Of a stretch of DNA of 31,818 nt, positions 24,967 to 31,818 are shown one piece after another. Both the position numbers and the translations under genes were made by a program. Source of the stretch: JBFIHF01 sp964411125 (GTDB lineage Bacteria > Myxococcota_A > Bradymonadia > Bradymonadales > Bradymonadaceae); contig CAYPJU010000078.1 in NCBI GenBank assembly GCA_964411125.1, positions 1 to 31,818 on the forward strand, in the 5' to 3' direction. The notes under the pieces are model-generated. The model was not told where the DNA came from and did not search any database. It saw only the letters and a list, made by a program, of their open reading frames with translations. Within the stretch, counting starts at the first letter, position 1. Every line of letters starts with the position of its first letter.

Positions 24967-25612
24967 CGACCGGGTTGGCGCTGAACTTCATGTTGAGGAT
25001 CAGTTCGTACTCGGCGGCCCCCTTCGGCGGGAACATGTCGCCCTCTTCGATGTCTTTGTCGCCGTAAGGAATCGCCGTGAATTTGAGCTCCTTGAGAAGC
25101 TCACTCTGCTTGTCCTGGGATTCCTGCTCGACTTCGGCCTGCCCCTCGGCCTCCATGCCCGCGGCGACTTCCGGGAGGGTCGCGACGAGGAAGGCGGATT
25201 GTGCCTCGATGTTGTCGGAGGTGAACGCGGCGAAATGAATCTCGATCTCGGGGGTGGGGACGTTGAGGTCGTTCGGCATCACTTTGTAGTCGATCGATTC
25301 GATCTCGACGCGCTTGAGTCGCGACGCGACCTCCTCCAGCTCCATCGATCCGGTGGCTTCGATGATGTCGATGGGGAGCGGAACTTCGAATGGGGGAAGG
25401 TCGACGGTGCGGGGTGAGGGCATCGGCTCGGCGTCACAGTCCTCGTTCGGCGGGCAGAGTTTGGAGCCGTCGAGCGTGAACGTGATCGGGACGGACTCCT
25501 TGACGATCACGTCGAGCGGATCGTCCTCGGGGTCGTCGGAGAAGAGCCCGCACCCGCTCAGGGTGGCGAGGGCGATCGGCGCGAGAATCCAGGTCAGCTT
25601 TCGTTGAAACAT
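24950..25612 (-). CDS. Lipoprotein, function unknown
   Basis: The product has 220 residues with signal MFQRKLTWILAPIALATLSGC (lipobox Cys21). After an acidic linker it is mostly beta-type sequence with two cysteines (CPPNEDC) and a Glu/Gln-rich helical stretch (EAEGQAEVEQESQDKQSELL). I do not recognise a family. The start ATG 25612 follows AAGGAGAACTCG, a strong ribosome site. It overlaps the cyclophilin lipoprotein gene at its 3' end and begins 24 bases after the end of the unknown acidic-tailed protein, so it is probably part of the purA operon. Confidence 0.8.
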   Translation of the reverse strand: MFQRKLTWILAPIALATLSGCGLFSDDPEDDPLDVIVKESVPITFTLDGSKLCPPNEDCDAEPMPSPRTVDLPPFEVPLPIDIIEATGSMELEEVASRLKRVEIESIDYKVMPNDLNVPTPEIEIHFAAFTSDNIEAQSAFLVATLPEVAAGMEAEGQAEVEQESQDKQSELLKELKFTAIPYGDKDIEEGDMFPPKGAAEYELILNMKFSANPVDALSN

Positions 25613-25636
25613 TCGAGTTCTCCTTCAGGTTGACAG

Positions 25637-26218
25637 CTACGCCTGCGTTTTTCGACGTGTCCAACGCGACGCGGGTTTCTTGGGTTCGCCTTCGGCATCG
25701 GGTGCCGATTTCTCGCCGGCTGGAGGGTGCTCGTGCTCCTCCGCGGGCTCGTGTTCGTCATCGTCGGCGTCGCGTTTCACGCGCACGGTGTTCTTCACAC
25801 TCGGGACGACGCGCTCTTCGTTGGGGATGAAGCGTATCTCGGTGCGAATCTCGAACGAAAGGGTGGTGAGAATCTTGGCGACTTCACCGCCGAAGTCGAC
25901 GTTCTCGAGAAAGACGCGGACTTCCTTGGAGACGATGCGCAAGATCCCGCGTCTGGTGGCGTCGACCTGGCCGAGCACGTAGCCGACGACTTCCCGAGGC
26001 AGCTTCTTTTCGCCGAGCACGGCTCGCAGCCCCTCGTCGGAGACGAGCAGATTGCCCATCGTGCGCTTCACGATATCGGGGATCAGCCCTTCGAGGCCCT
26101 TGAGGAGGCGCGATGCCTCCTCCTCGGGGATGTCTTCCCACCCTTCGGCCTCGTACTCGGTCTCGTAGGCGAACGACTCTTCGTCGTGGCCTTCGGCTGG
26201 TTTTTCTTCCTCACTCAT
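25637..26218 (-). CDS. Acidic-ended conserved-looking protein, function unknown
   Basis: The product is 193 residues, soluble, with an acidic N-terminal tail (residues 1-33). A central segment holds LLKGLEGLIPDIVKRTMGN and VDATRRGILRIVSKEVRVFL, then a strand-rich portion (KILTTLSFEIRTEIRFIP), and a charged low-complexity tail with a basic end (RWTRRKTQA). The core looks helical and structured, but I recognise no family. It lies between purA and a lipoprotein gene, 27 bases after the purA stop. The start ATG 26218 has only a weak upstream purine run. Confidence 0.75.
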   Translation of the reverse strand: MSEEEKPAEGHDEESFAYETEYEAEGWEDIPEEEASRLLKGLEGLIPDIVKRTMGNLLVSDEGLRAVLGEKKLPREVVGYVLGQVDATRRGILRIVSKEVRVFLENVDFGGEVAKILTTLSFEIRTEIRFIPNEERVVPSVKNTVRVKRDADDDEHEPAEEHEHPPAGEKSAPDAEGEPKKPASRWTRRKTQA

Positions 26219-26245
26219 GTGGTCGCTCTGCGAACGTCGGGCCCG

Positions 26246-27526
26246 CTATCTTTGGAACGTCGCCTGCCGGGCGGGGCCGACGGAGACGATGTCGATGGGG
26301 ACGCCGACTCTCTCCTCGACGCCCTCGACGAATTTCTGCGCCGGTTTCGGCAGGTCCTCGAAGCGAGTCACCTCGGTGATGTCTGCCTTCCACCCCTCGA
26401 AGTCTTCCCACACTGGCTTCACGCGGTCGAGTACCCTCCAGTCGTGAGGAGGTTCGTCGAAACGCTCGCCGGTTTCGGGGTCGTCGTAGGCCGTCGCGAC
26501 TCGGATTGTACCGAGGCCGGAGAGCACGTCGAGTTTGGTCATCGCGAGAGAGGTCATTCCGTTCACCCGCGCGGCGAACTGCAGCGCAGCGAGGTCGAGC
26601 CACCCGCAGCGCCGGGGGCGGCCGGTGGTGGAGCCGAACTCCGCCCCCGCCCGTCGCAACTCCTCACCGGTCTCGTCGAGCAGCTCCGACGGGAACGGCC
26701 CCTCCCCGACGCGGGTGCAGTAGGCCTTGGTGATCCCGACGACGTGGTCGAGATCGCGAGGAGCGAGGCCCGTCCCGACGCAGACGGATGCCGCGACGGT
26801 GTGGCTCGAAGTGACGAAGGGGTAGGTACCGAGGGCGACGTCGAGCAAGGTTCCCTGCGCTCCCTCGAACAGCACGTTGGCTCCGTCGTAGACGGCGTCG
26901 CGGACGAGCTTGTTCGCCTCGCGAATCCAGGGGTCGAGCTTCTCCCCCCATCCGAGGTACTCCTCGAGGATGTCGTCGGCCGAGTGTTCGTCGATGCCGT
27001 GGGCGCGAGCGAGCGCATTCTTCTCGAAGAGATTGCTCTCGAGCTTGGCGCGCAGCGCTTCCTCGTCGAGGAGGTCGCCGAGCAGGACGGACCTGCGCCC
27101 GACACGGTCTTCGTAGCAGGGACCGATGCCGCGACCGGTCGTGCCGATCTTGGTTCCTCGCGCGGCGGATTCTCGCGCCACGTCGAGGGTCCGGTGGTAC
27201 GGCATGATGACCGAGCATTCCGACCCGAGCGTCAACTGCTGGTCGTCGTCGATGACGCCGCGGTCGACGAGCGCCTCGATCTCGCGCCAGCAGACCCGGG
27301 GGTCGACCACGACCCCGGAGGCGAGCACGCATCTTGTCCCCTTGCGGAGAATTCCGCTCGGGATGTGGTGCAAGACTGTCTTCTCATCCCCGATCACGAG
27401 TGTATGGCCGGCGTTGTTGCCGCCTTGAAAGCGGACGACCCAGTCGGCCTCTGCGGCGAGGATGTCGACGACTTTCCCCTTTCCTTCGTCTCCCCACTGC
27501 GCTCCGATGACGACGGTCGTGCTCAT
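26246..27526 (-). CDS. purA: Adenylosuccinate synthetase
   Basis: This GTP-dependent enzyme joins IMP and aspartate in AMP synthesis. The protein is 426 residues, the usual length. The N terminus has VVIGAQWGDEGKGKVVD with catalytic Asp13, then GGNNAGHT with His41. Further motifs are the GTTGRGIGPCYEDR loop, LFEGAQGTLLDVALGTYPFV, and the C-terminal TTGRPRRCGWLDL and TKLDVLSGL. All match the family. The gene starts 1 base after the stop of the class V aminotransferase, so the two are certainly in one transcription unit, and three further genes follow on the same strand. Confidence 0.97.
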   Translation of the reverse strand: MSTTVVIGAQWGDEGKGKVVDILAAEADWVVRFQGGNNAGHTLVIGDEKTVLHHIPSGILRKGTRCVLASGVVVDPRVCWREIEALVDRGVIDDDQQLTLGSECSVIMPYHRTLDVARESAARGTKIGTTGRGIGPCYEDRVGRRSVLLGDLLDEEALRAKLESNLFEKNALARAHGIDEHSADDILEEYLGWGEKLDPWIREANKLVRDAVYDGANVLFEGAQGTLLDVALGTYPFVTSSHTVAASVCVGTGLAPRDLDHVVGITKAYCTRVGEGPFPSELLDETGEELRRAGAEFGSTTGRPRRCGWLDLAALQFAARVNGMTSLAMTKLDVLSGLGTIRVATAYDDPETGERFDEPPHDWRVLDRVKPVWEDFEGWKADITEVTRFEDLPKPAQKFVEGVEERVGVPIDIVSVGPARQATFQR

Positions 27527-27527
27527 T

Positions 27528-28673
27528 TCAGATCCCGTGGTTGGTGAGAATTTCGAGGGCGGCGCCGACTGCGGCGCCGGGGCTCACTACGTGCCCGAGG
27601 TCCCCGAGCGCCGACTCGAGCGCCGACAGGGCGACGACGACGTCGGAACGGTCTGCATGGCCCATGTGTCCGATACGGACGAGGTGCGGTTTCAGCTGCT
27701 CCTGTCCTCCCGCGACGGTGATCCCGTAATGGTCGCGCAGCCGCGCGACGAGCTCGGGGGCGGAGACGCCGTCGGGGACGGAGAGGGCCGACACACCGTG
27801 GGCCGGGCGCGCGGGGAAGACGGTCATCCCCGCGGCGACTCCGCCGGCGCGCGTCGCTTCAGCGAGCGCGGAGTGTCGTTCCCAGATCCCTTCGAGCCCC
27901 TCCTCGCGCATCGACCTCAGGACGTCCTGCAACCCGATGACGAGGGAGATGGCGGGGGTGAAGGCGGTCTGTCCGGCGCGCTGTTTCGCGCGTTCCCGCG
28001 TGAGGTCGAAGTAATAGCGTGGATGTCCGTGAGTCTCGGCGCGCCGCCAGGCCTTGTCGCTGACGGCGACGAAGGCGAGCCCGGGCGGAATGCTGAACGC
28101 CTTCTGCGATCCCGACACCATCACGTCGATCCCGAGCTCGTCCATCGGCAGCGGGTGAATGCCGACGGCGGTGATGCCGTCGACCGCGAAGAGGACGTCG
28201 GGGAACTCCCGCATCACCTCGGCGATCGCCTCCATCGGGTGGTAAACGCCCGTCGATGTCTCGCTCGCCGAGATCGTGAGCATCGCGGCTTCGGGGTGCT
28301 CTTGGAGGACGGCGCGGATCGCTTCGGGATCTGCGGGCTGGCCCCATTCTACGGCGATCTCGACCGCCTCCATGCCGAACGCGGACGCCATTTCGCCCCA
28401 TCGCTCGCCGAATTTCCCGCCGCTCACGAAGAGGACTTTTTCGCCGGGGGACGTGAACGTCGACATCGCAGACTCGAAGCCGCCGGTTCCGCTGCAGGTC
28501 AGGGCGAGGACGTCCCCCTCGGTCTGGTGGGCCCACTGTAGGCCTTCGAGCACTTCGCCGAAGATCTCCTTGAAGGCGGGACCACGGTGGTGGACCAGAC
28601 TGGCAGCCATGGCGAGGCGTGCCGACTCGGGAACCGGGGTCGGCCCCGGCGCGATCAGGTGGCGTTTCAACAT
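27528..28673 (-). CDS. Class V PLP aminotransferase (serine/alanine-glyoxylate type)
   Basis: This PLP enzyme has 381 residues. The N-terminal HLIAPGPTPVPESAR is typical of serine-glyoxylate and alanine-glyoxylate aminotransferases and the related 'soluble hydrogenase small subunit' group. The cofactor lysine is Lys191 in VMVSGSQKAFSIPPG, preceded by the PLP-holding aspartate in LFAVDGITAVG. The exact substrate cannot be fixed; serine, alanine or phosphoserine pathways are possible. ATG 28673 is chosen; GTG 28682 adds three residues. A TTGACA -35 box lies upstream. A glycine/serine role fits with glyA in the same window, but they are not in one operon. Confidence 0.9.
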   Translation of the reverse strand: MLKRHLIAPGPTPVPESARLAMAASLVHHRGPAFKEIFGEVLEGLQWAHQTEGDVLALTCSGTGGFESAMSTFTSPGEKVLFVSGGKFGERWGEMASAFGMEAVEIAVEWGQPADPEAIRAVLQEHPEAAMLTISASETSTGVYHPMEAIAEVMREFPDVLFAVDGITAVGIHPLPMDELGIDVMVSGSQKAFSIPPGLAFVAVSDKAWRRAETHGHPRYYFDLTRERAKQRAGQTAFTPAISLVIGLQDVLRSMREEGLEGIWERHSALAEATRAGGVAAGMTVFPARPAHGVSALSVPDGVSAPELVARLRDHYGITVAGGQEQLKPHLVRIGHMGHADRSDVVVALSALESALGDLGHVVSPGAAVGAALEILTNHGI

Positions 28674-28699
28674 GTCTCTCACGGAAAGGGCTCGTCTCT

Positions 28700-28728
28700 G
28701 CGGTACTCCGCGGGGCGATCTCTGTCAA
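28700..28728 (-). promoter_or_regulatory. Candidate promoter for the aminotransferase-purA operon
   Basis: On the minus strand a perfect -35 TTGACA (28723-28728) is followed after 17 bases by TACCGC (28700-28705), a poor -10. A start near 28693 would give a leader of about 20 bases before ATG 28673. It lies in the 193-base divergent gap with dprA, where I see no gene. Confidence 0.35.
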
Positions 28729-28866
28729 TCGCGTGACGGGAGAACCGAGGTTGGCGTTCGAAGTTCACTGCCGGTTGCCCGCACCAGACGTAGGGTTCGG
28801 GGCCGTCGCCGAGAAACTTCGCAACGGAAGAGCCGACGTCCCGATAACGGGGGTGGAGGTGAACCG

Positions 28867-29859
28867 ATGACGAAGCAACATGAACAACTATCGACACGAA
28901 ACAAGGAAAAGGCGCGCCGCGAGGCGGTGGGGCGTTGGAAAGCGGCTCAGGGCGACCACCGGAAGTACGGGTCGGTCGAGTCCTGGGCCCCCGAGGACGA
29001 CCCGGATGCGATCGTGCCGTTCGAAGACGGATACCCGCCCGGGCTCCTGGATCTCGACACTCCCGGGGTGCTCTTCGTCCGCGGCGAGCTGCCGGTGGCC
29101 GATCGGCCCGCGCTCGCCGTGGTGGGATCGCGGGCAGTCGACGCGGAGGGCGTGCGGCTGACCAAGAAGCTCGTTCGTGAGCTGTCGCAGGCGGGGTTGA
29201 CGATCGTGAGCGGCGGCGCGATCGGGGTGGACTGGTGGGCGCACCGAACGGCGCTCGACGCCGGCGGGTCGACCGTCGCCTTCCTCCCGTCGTCGCTTTC
29301 GGCGCCCTCCCCGGCGCGAAACCGCGACCTCTTTGCCGAGATCGCACAGCGGGGCGCGCTCTGCTCGGAGTACCCGGAAGGCGTGAAAGTCCGCCGCTAC
29401 CACTTTCATCGGCGTAATCGGCTCATCGCGGCGTTCTCCGACGCGGTTCTGGTGGTCCGCGCGAAAGAGAAGAGCGGCACGATGTTGACGGCCCGAGCGG
29501 CGCTCGATCTCGGGCGCCCTCTCCTGGTCCTTCCCGGTTCCCCCGAGGACGAGACCGCGATGGGTTGCATCCGACTGATCCAACAGAATGCGACCTGCGT
29601 CGCGAACGCGGCGGACATCCTCGATGCGCTCGGCCTCCGCGAAAGATCGACGTCGGGAACGTCGATGGACCGTCCGTTGGTCGGCGTGAGCGACGAGGCG
29701 CGAAAGATTCTCGCCCTCATGGACACAGAGATGCACGTCGACGAAGTCATTCGCACCGGGGGGGTGGATGCCGGGAAGGCGGCGGCATTGCTCCTCGAGC
29801 TGCAGCTCGCCGGGGCGGCGAGGAAGCTGCCGGGGGGGAACGTCTGGAAACGTACGTGA
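28867..29859 (+). CDS. dprA: DNA-processing protein DprA
   Basis: This 330-residue protein loads RecA on incoming single-stranded DNA during transformation. The Rossmann-like domain starts with LAVVGSRAVDAEG and SGGAIGVDWWAHRTALDAGG, followed by NRLIAAFSDAVLVVRAKEKS and GRPLLVLPGSPED, all family hallmarks. The GGAIGVDWWAH block differs from the common GxARGIDxxAH: Arg-Gly is replaced by Ile-Gly. A C-terminal winged-helix region (residues about 275-330) has EARKILALMD and LLLELQLAGAARKLPGG. An N-terminal charged segment precedes the core. ATG 28867 is preceded by GGAGGTGAACCG, a strong ribosome site. Confidence 0.92.
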   Translation: MTKQHEQLSTRNKEKARREAVGRWKAAQGDHRKYGSVESWAPEDDPDAIVPFEDGYPPGLLDLDTPGVLFVRGELPVADRPALAVVGSRAVDAEGVRLTKKLVRELSQAGLTIVSGGAIGVDWWAHRTALDAGGSTVAFLPSSLSAPSPARNRDLFAEIAQRGALCSEYPEGVKVRRYHFHRRNRLIAAFSDAVLVVRAKEKSGTMLTARAALDLGRPLLVLPGSPEDETAMGCIRLIQQNATCVANAADILDALGLRERSTSGTSMDRPLVGVSDEARKILALMDTEMHVDEVIRTGGVDAGKAAALLLELQLAGAARKLPGGNVWKRT

Positions 29860-29878
29860 TTTGTGCTCGCTTCTCGTG

Positions 29879-29908
29879 TTGCCCAATGTACGCGCCATTT
29901 TCTATACT
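29879..29908 (+). promoter_or_regulatory. Candidate sigma-70 promoter for the PP2C gene
   Basis: TTGCCC (29879-29884), an 18-base spacer, and TATACT (29903-29908) form a good sigma-70-type promoter in the 105-base gap after dprA. It would give a leader of about 50 bases to ATG 29965. It is among the best promoter matches in the window. Confidence 0.5.
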
Positions 29909-29964
29909 CCCCCACGACAGGGCAGTATGTTGGAACCTGCCTTATCCCACTACGGAACGTCCTC

Positions 29965-30732
29965 ATGAAACTCGTCTGCGCCGGAATGACGGATGTTGGA
30001 AGTGCCCGCGAGCACAACGAGGACGACTTCTACCTCTCGGACGGTGAGGAAGCCCTCTGCGTCGTGGCCGACGGAATGGGCGGTCACCGGTCCGGTGAAG
30101 TCGCGAGCGCCATGGCTATCAAGGCGATCGTCGAGTTCTACCGCGAAACGCTGGACGGAGCCGATGGAGAGGAAGTCGTCGACGACGACGGGACCCCCCG
30201 CCCCGTCGACGAGTACCGGCTGATCCGGGCCATCCAACTCGCCAACAACGCCGTATTCACCGCCGCGAGCGAGAGCGAACTTTACCGCGGCATGGGGACG
30301 ACCATCGTCTCCGGATTCTTCACCGAGAAAGGCGTCTACCTCGCGCACATCGGCGACTCCCGAGCGTACCGGTTTCGCGACGGCAAGCTGCAACAGCAGA
30401 CCGAAGACCATTCGCTCGCCAACGAATACGTCCGGATGGGCATCCTCGCTCAGGAGGACGTCGAGCACTTCCCGTACAAGAACGTCATCACGCGCGCTTG
30501 CGGGCTGACCGACGAGGTCGAGGTCGACGTCACCTTCCGCGAACTCCAGGAAGGGGACCTCTTCATCCTCTGCTCCGACGGGCTGACCGACATGGTGCCG
30601 GACCGTCAGTTGACCGAGCTCCTGAAGACCTCGGAAGACCTTGAAGAGCTCTGCGAGCTGTTGGTTCAGAAGGCGAACGAGAACGGCGGCGCCGACAACA
30701 TCACGGTCATCATCGCGCGCGTCGAAGAATAA
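29965..30732 (+). CDS. PP2C-family Ser/Thr protein phosphatase
   Basis: This is a 255-residue PPM/PP2C phosphatase of the Stp/PrpC type. It carries the metal-binding aspartates and signature motifs in order: REHNEDDFY near residue 16, VVADGMGGHRSGE with Asp36, YRGMGTTIVSGFF, AHIGDSRAYRFR, ILCSDGLTDMV and GGADNITVII. No membrane segment is present, so it is cytoplasmic. It normally opposes Hanks-type kinases, but none lies within this window. A long spacer of acidic residues (about 69-83) falls between motifs 2 and 3. ATG 29965 is selected because it directly precedes the conserved GMTDVGSAREHNED start, although the ribosome site is weak. Confidence 0.94.
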   Translation: MKLVCAGMTDVGSAREHNEDDFYLSDGEEALCVVADGMGGHRSGEVASAMAIKAIVEFYRETLDGADGEEVVDDDGTPRPVDEYRLIRAIQLANNAVFTAASESELYRGMGTTIVSGFFTEKGVYLAHIGDSRAYRFRDGKLQQQTEDHSLANEYVRMGILAQEDVEHFPYKNVITRACGLTDEVEVDVTFRELQEGDLFILCSDGLTDMVPDRQLTELLKTSEDLEELCELLVQKANENGGADNITVIIARVEE

Positions 30733-30735
30733 CGG

Positions 30736-31818
30736 TCATTTCCGCGCCGGCTCCAGCACCGCCGGGTCGAGCACCTTTTCCCCATACAACCACTCGTAGG
30801 CCGCGTAGCTGCCGATCACGCGCTTGGTGTAGTCGCGCGTCTGCAGCCGCGGGATGTCTTCGATGAAGAGCGCCGGGTCGTCGTTGGCGAGGGTCCGCAA
30901 CCAGCTCGAGACCGCACCGGACCCGGCGTTGTACGACGCGACGATGAGCAGCGGATGCCCGTCCCATCGTTTGCCGAGCCAGAAGAGGTGGTCGACGCCG
31001 ACTCGAACGTTGACATCGGGCGTACGAAGTCGCTCCGGGGTCGCGGCACCGTCGATGTCGTCGTCGTGGCCGAGCGCGGTACGAGGCATGAGCTGCATGA
31101 GTCCCAGCGCGCCGGCGTACGATTCGATGTCGGGGATGAACGACGACTCCTCCCGCATGATCGCGCGTGCGAGCCCCGGCAGGACGTGACGCTCGCCCGC
31201 CTGCTCGGTCTCCGCGACCACCGCAGCCTCCACCAGCTCACCGAAAGGGTCGGGCCACGCGAGGGACCATTGTACTCCCCGGGCATCGAGCGGCTCGCCC
31301 CACGGTCGACCGGCGATTCGGCGACGGACGATGTTGTGACTGACGGGATAGCGCCCTGCCCGGTCGTAGACATACGCGACCCGCCACCTGTCGTCGTCCG
31401 ATTTCTGGGCGACCGTCCCCGCGTAGGCCGCGGCGAACTCGATGCTGCGTTCGCTCAGCCGTCCCAGCCCGCCGGCATTCCAGCGAGGACCATCCAGCCA
31501 CACGGGGCGCGCCCCCACCGGCGGCGAATCGAGCGGCGGCGGAGCGCCGCCGGCCGCGACGATGCGCATTCGAGACATGTATCCGTAAAAGCTCCACGGA
31601 TACTTCGTCCATGCGCGAGACCAGCTCCCCGCGGCACCTTCCGAATCCTTCAGGGCGGCGAGCGACATCCCGACGAAGTACTCGAGCCGCCCCTGGCTGT
31701 AATACTGGTCATCGTGTTCCGGAAGGTCGAGCGCCGCGACGGCATCGACGAACTCACGGTACTTCTTCTCGCGGTAGAGCGGCTCCAAGGTCTCCCAGAC
31801 GATCTCGCCGAGCATGTC
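30736..31818 (-). CDS. Lytic transglycosylase, Slt family, N-terminus beyond the window
   Basis: The gene runs off the window edge, and 361 codons including the stop are visible. The N-terminal visible part is helical (superhelical U-domain-like, with YYSQGRLEYFVGMSLAAL). The C-terminal 160 residues form the goose-type lysozyme-like domain: IMREESSFIPDIESYAGALG with the catalytic Glu (second Glu of REES), LMQLMPRTALG and LLIVASYNAGSGAVSSWL. The enzyme cleaves peptidoglycan to anhydromuropeptides in the periplasm. An in-frame ATG exists at 31815, but no upstream stop is seen and Slt proteins are usually 600 residues or more, so I treat it as partial. It converges with the PP2C gene, with a 3-base gap. 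Confidence 0.9.
   Translation of the reverse strand, partial: DMLGEIVWETLEPLYREKKYREFVDAVAALDLPEHDDQYYSQGRLEYFVGMSLAALKDSEGAAGSWSRAWTKYPWSFYGYMSRMRIVAAGGAPPPLDSPPVGARPVWLDGPRWNAGGLGRLSERSIEFAAAYAGTVAQKSDDDRWRVAYVYDRAGRYPVSHNIVRRRIAGRPWGEPLDARGVQWSLAWPDPFGELVEAAVVAETEQAGERHVLPGLARAIMREESSFIPDIESYAGALGLMQLMPRTALGHDDDIDGAATPERLRTPDVNVRVGVDHLFWLGKRWDGHPLLIVASYNAGSGAVSSWLRTLANDDPALFIEDIPRLQTRDYTKRVIGSYAAYEWLYGEKVLDPAVLEPARK

Noticed and set aside
25727..27547. A 606-codon plus-strand open frame
   Set aside because: It lies opposite purA, which is unambiguous.
1..31818. tRNA, rRNA, CRISPR array, insertion sequence or prophage
   Set aside because: The gaps are short and filled with ordinary intergenic sequence; no direct-repeat arrays, terminal repeats or transposase motifs were seen.

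Overview
This is a GC-rich chromosomal window, densely coded on both strands. The style suggests a predatory or social deltaproteobacterial lineage (Myxococcota or Bradymonadota). The signs are many lipoproteins with clear lipoboxes, Gly/Asn/Asp-rich low-complexity linkers next to Cys-rich segments, a very long TPR plus sigma-54 activator protein, TPR membrane proteins, a CheB-CheR-kinase-receiver fusion, and a DCC plus lipase-maturation-factor fusion. The lineage is inferred from this style. No rRNA, tRNA, insertion sequence, phage gene or CRISPR array was seen, and no intergenic gap exceeds about 260 bases.

Layout. 1-258: a C-rich leader (G-rich on the minus strand) before a divergent Hsp70. 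2030-6383 (minus): a large CheB/CheR/PAS/histidine kinase/receiver hybrid, followed 16 bases later by a small degenerate kinase. 6464-9129 (plus): glyA, a membrane TPR protein and a SEC-C zinc protein. 9139-13710 (minus): a sulfatase-fold lipoprotein, a beta-propeller-like lipoprotein with its own terminator, and a short MazG. 13796-17758 (plus): a TPR/zinc-ribbon membrane protein, a bitopic GspG-like protein, PhoH and a small membrane protein. 17749-28673 (minus): class V aminotransferase, purA, an unknown acidic protein, a lipoprotein and a lipoprotein cyclophilin; then a 1238-residue TPR/sigma-54 regulator with a lipoprotein, a terminator, and the DCC-LMF fusion. 28867-30732 (plus): dprA and a PP2C phosphatase. 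30736 to the edge (minus): a lytic transglycosylase, cut by the window.

Functional threads are one-carbon/glycine and purine metabolism (glyA, serine-glyoxylate-type aminotransferase, purA), envelope proteins (five or six lipoproteins, the transglycosylase, the LMF fusion), signalling (hybrid kinase pair, sigma-54 activator, PP2C) and housekeeping (Hsp70, MazG, PhoH, DprA). All four convergent gene pairs meet within 10 bases or overlap, with no visible intrinsic terminator. The two clear intrinsic terminators both lie between co-directional genes, and one ends five bases before the next start codon. The least explained units are the TPR/sigma-54 regulator with a degenerate P-loop region, the TPR/zinc-ribbon plus GspG-like pair, and the sulfatase with an unusual active-site signature. 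None is proven to be a new system from sequence alone.
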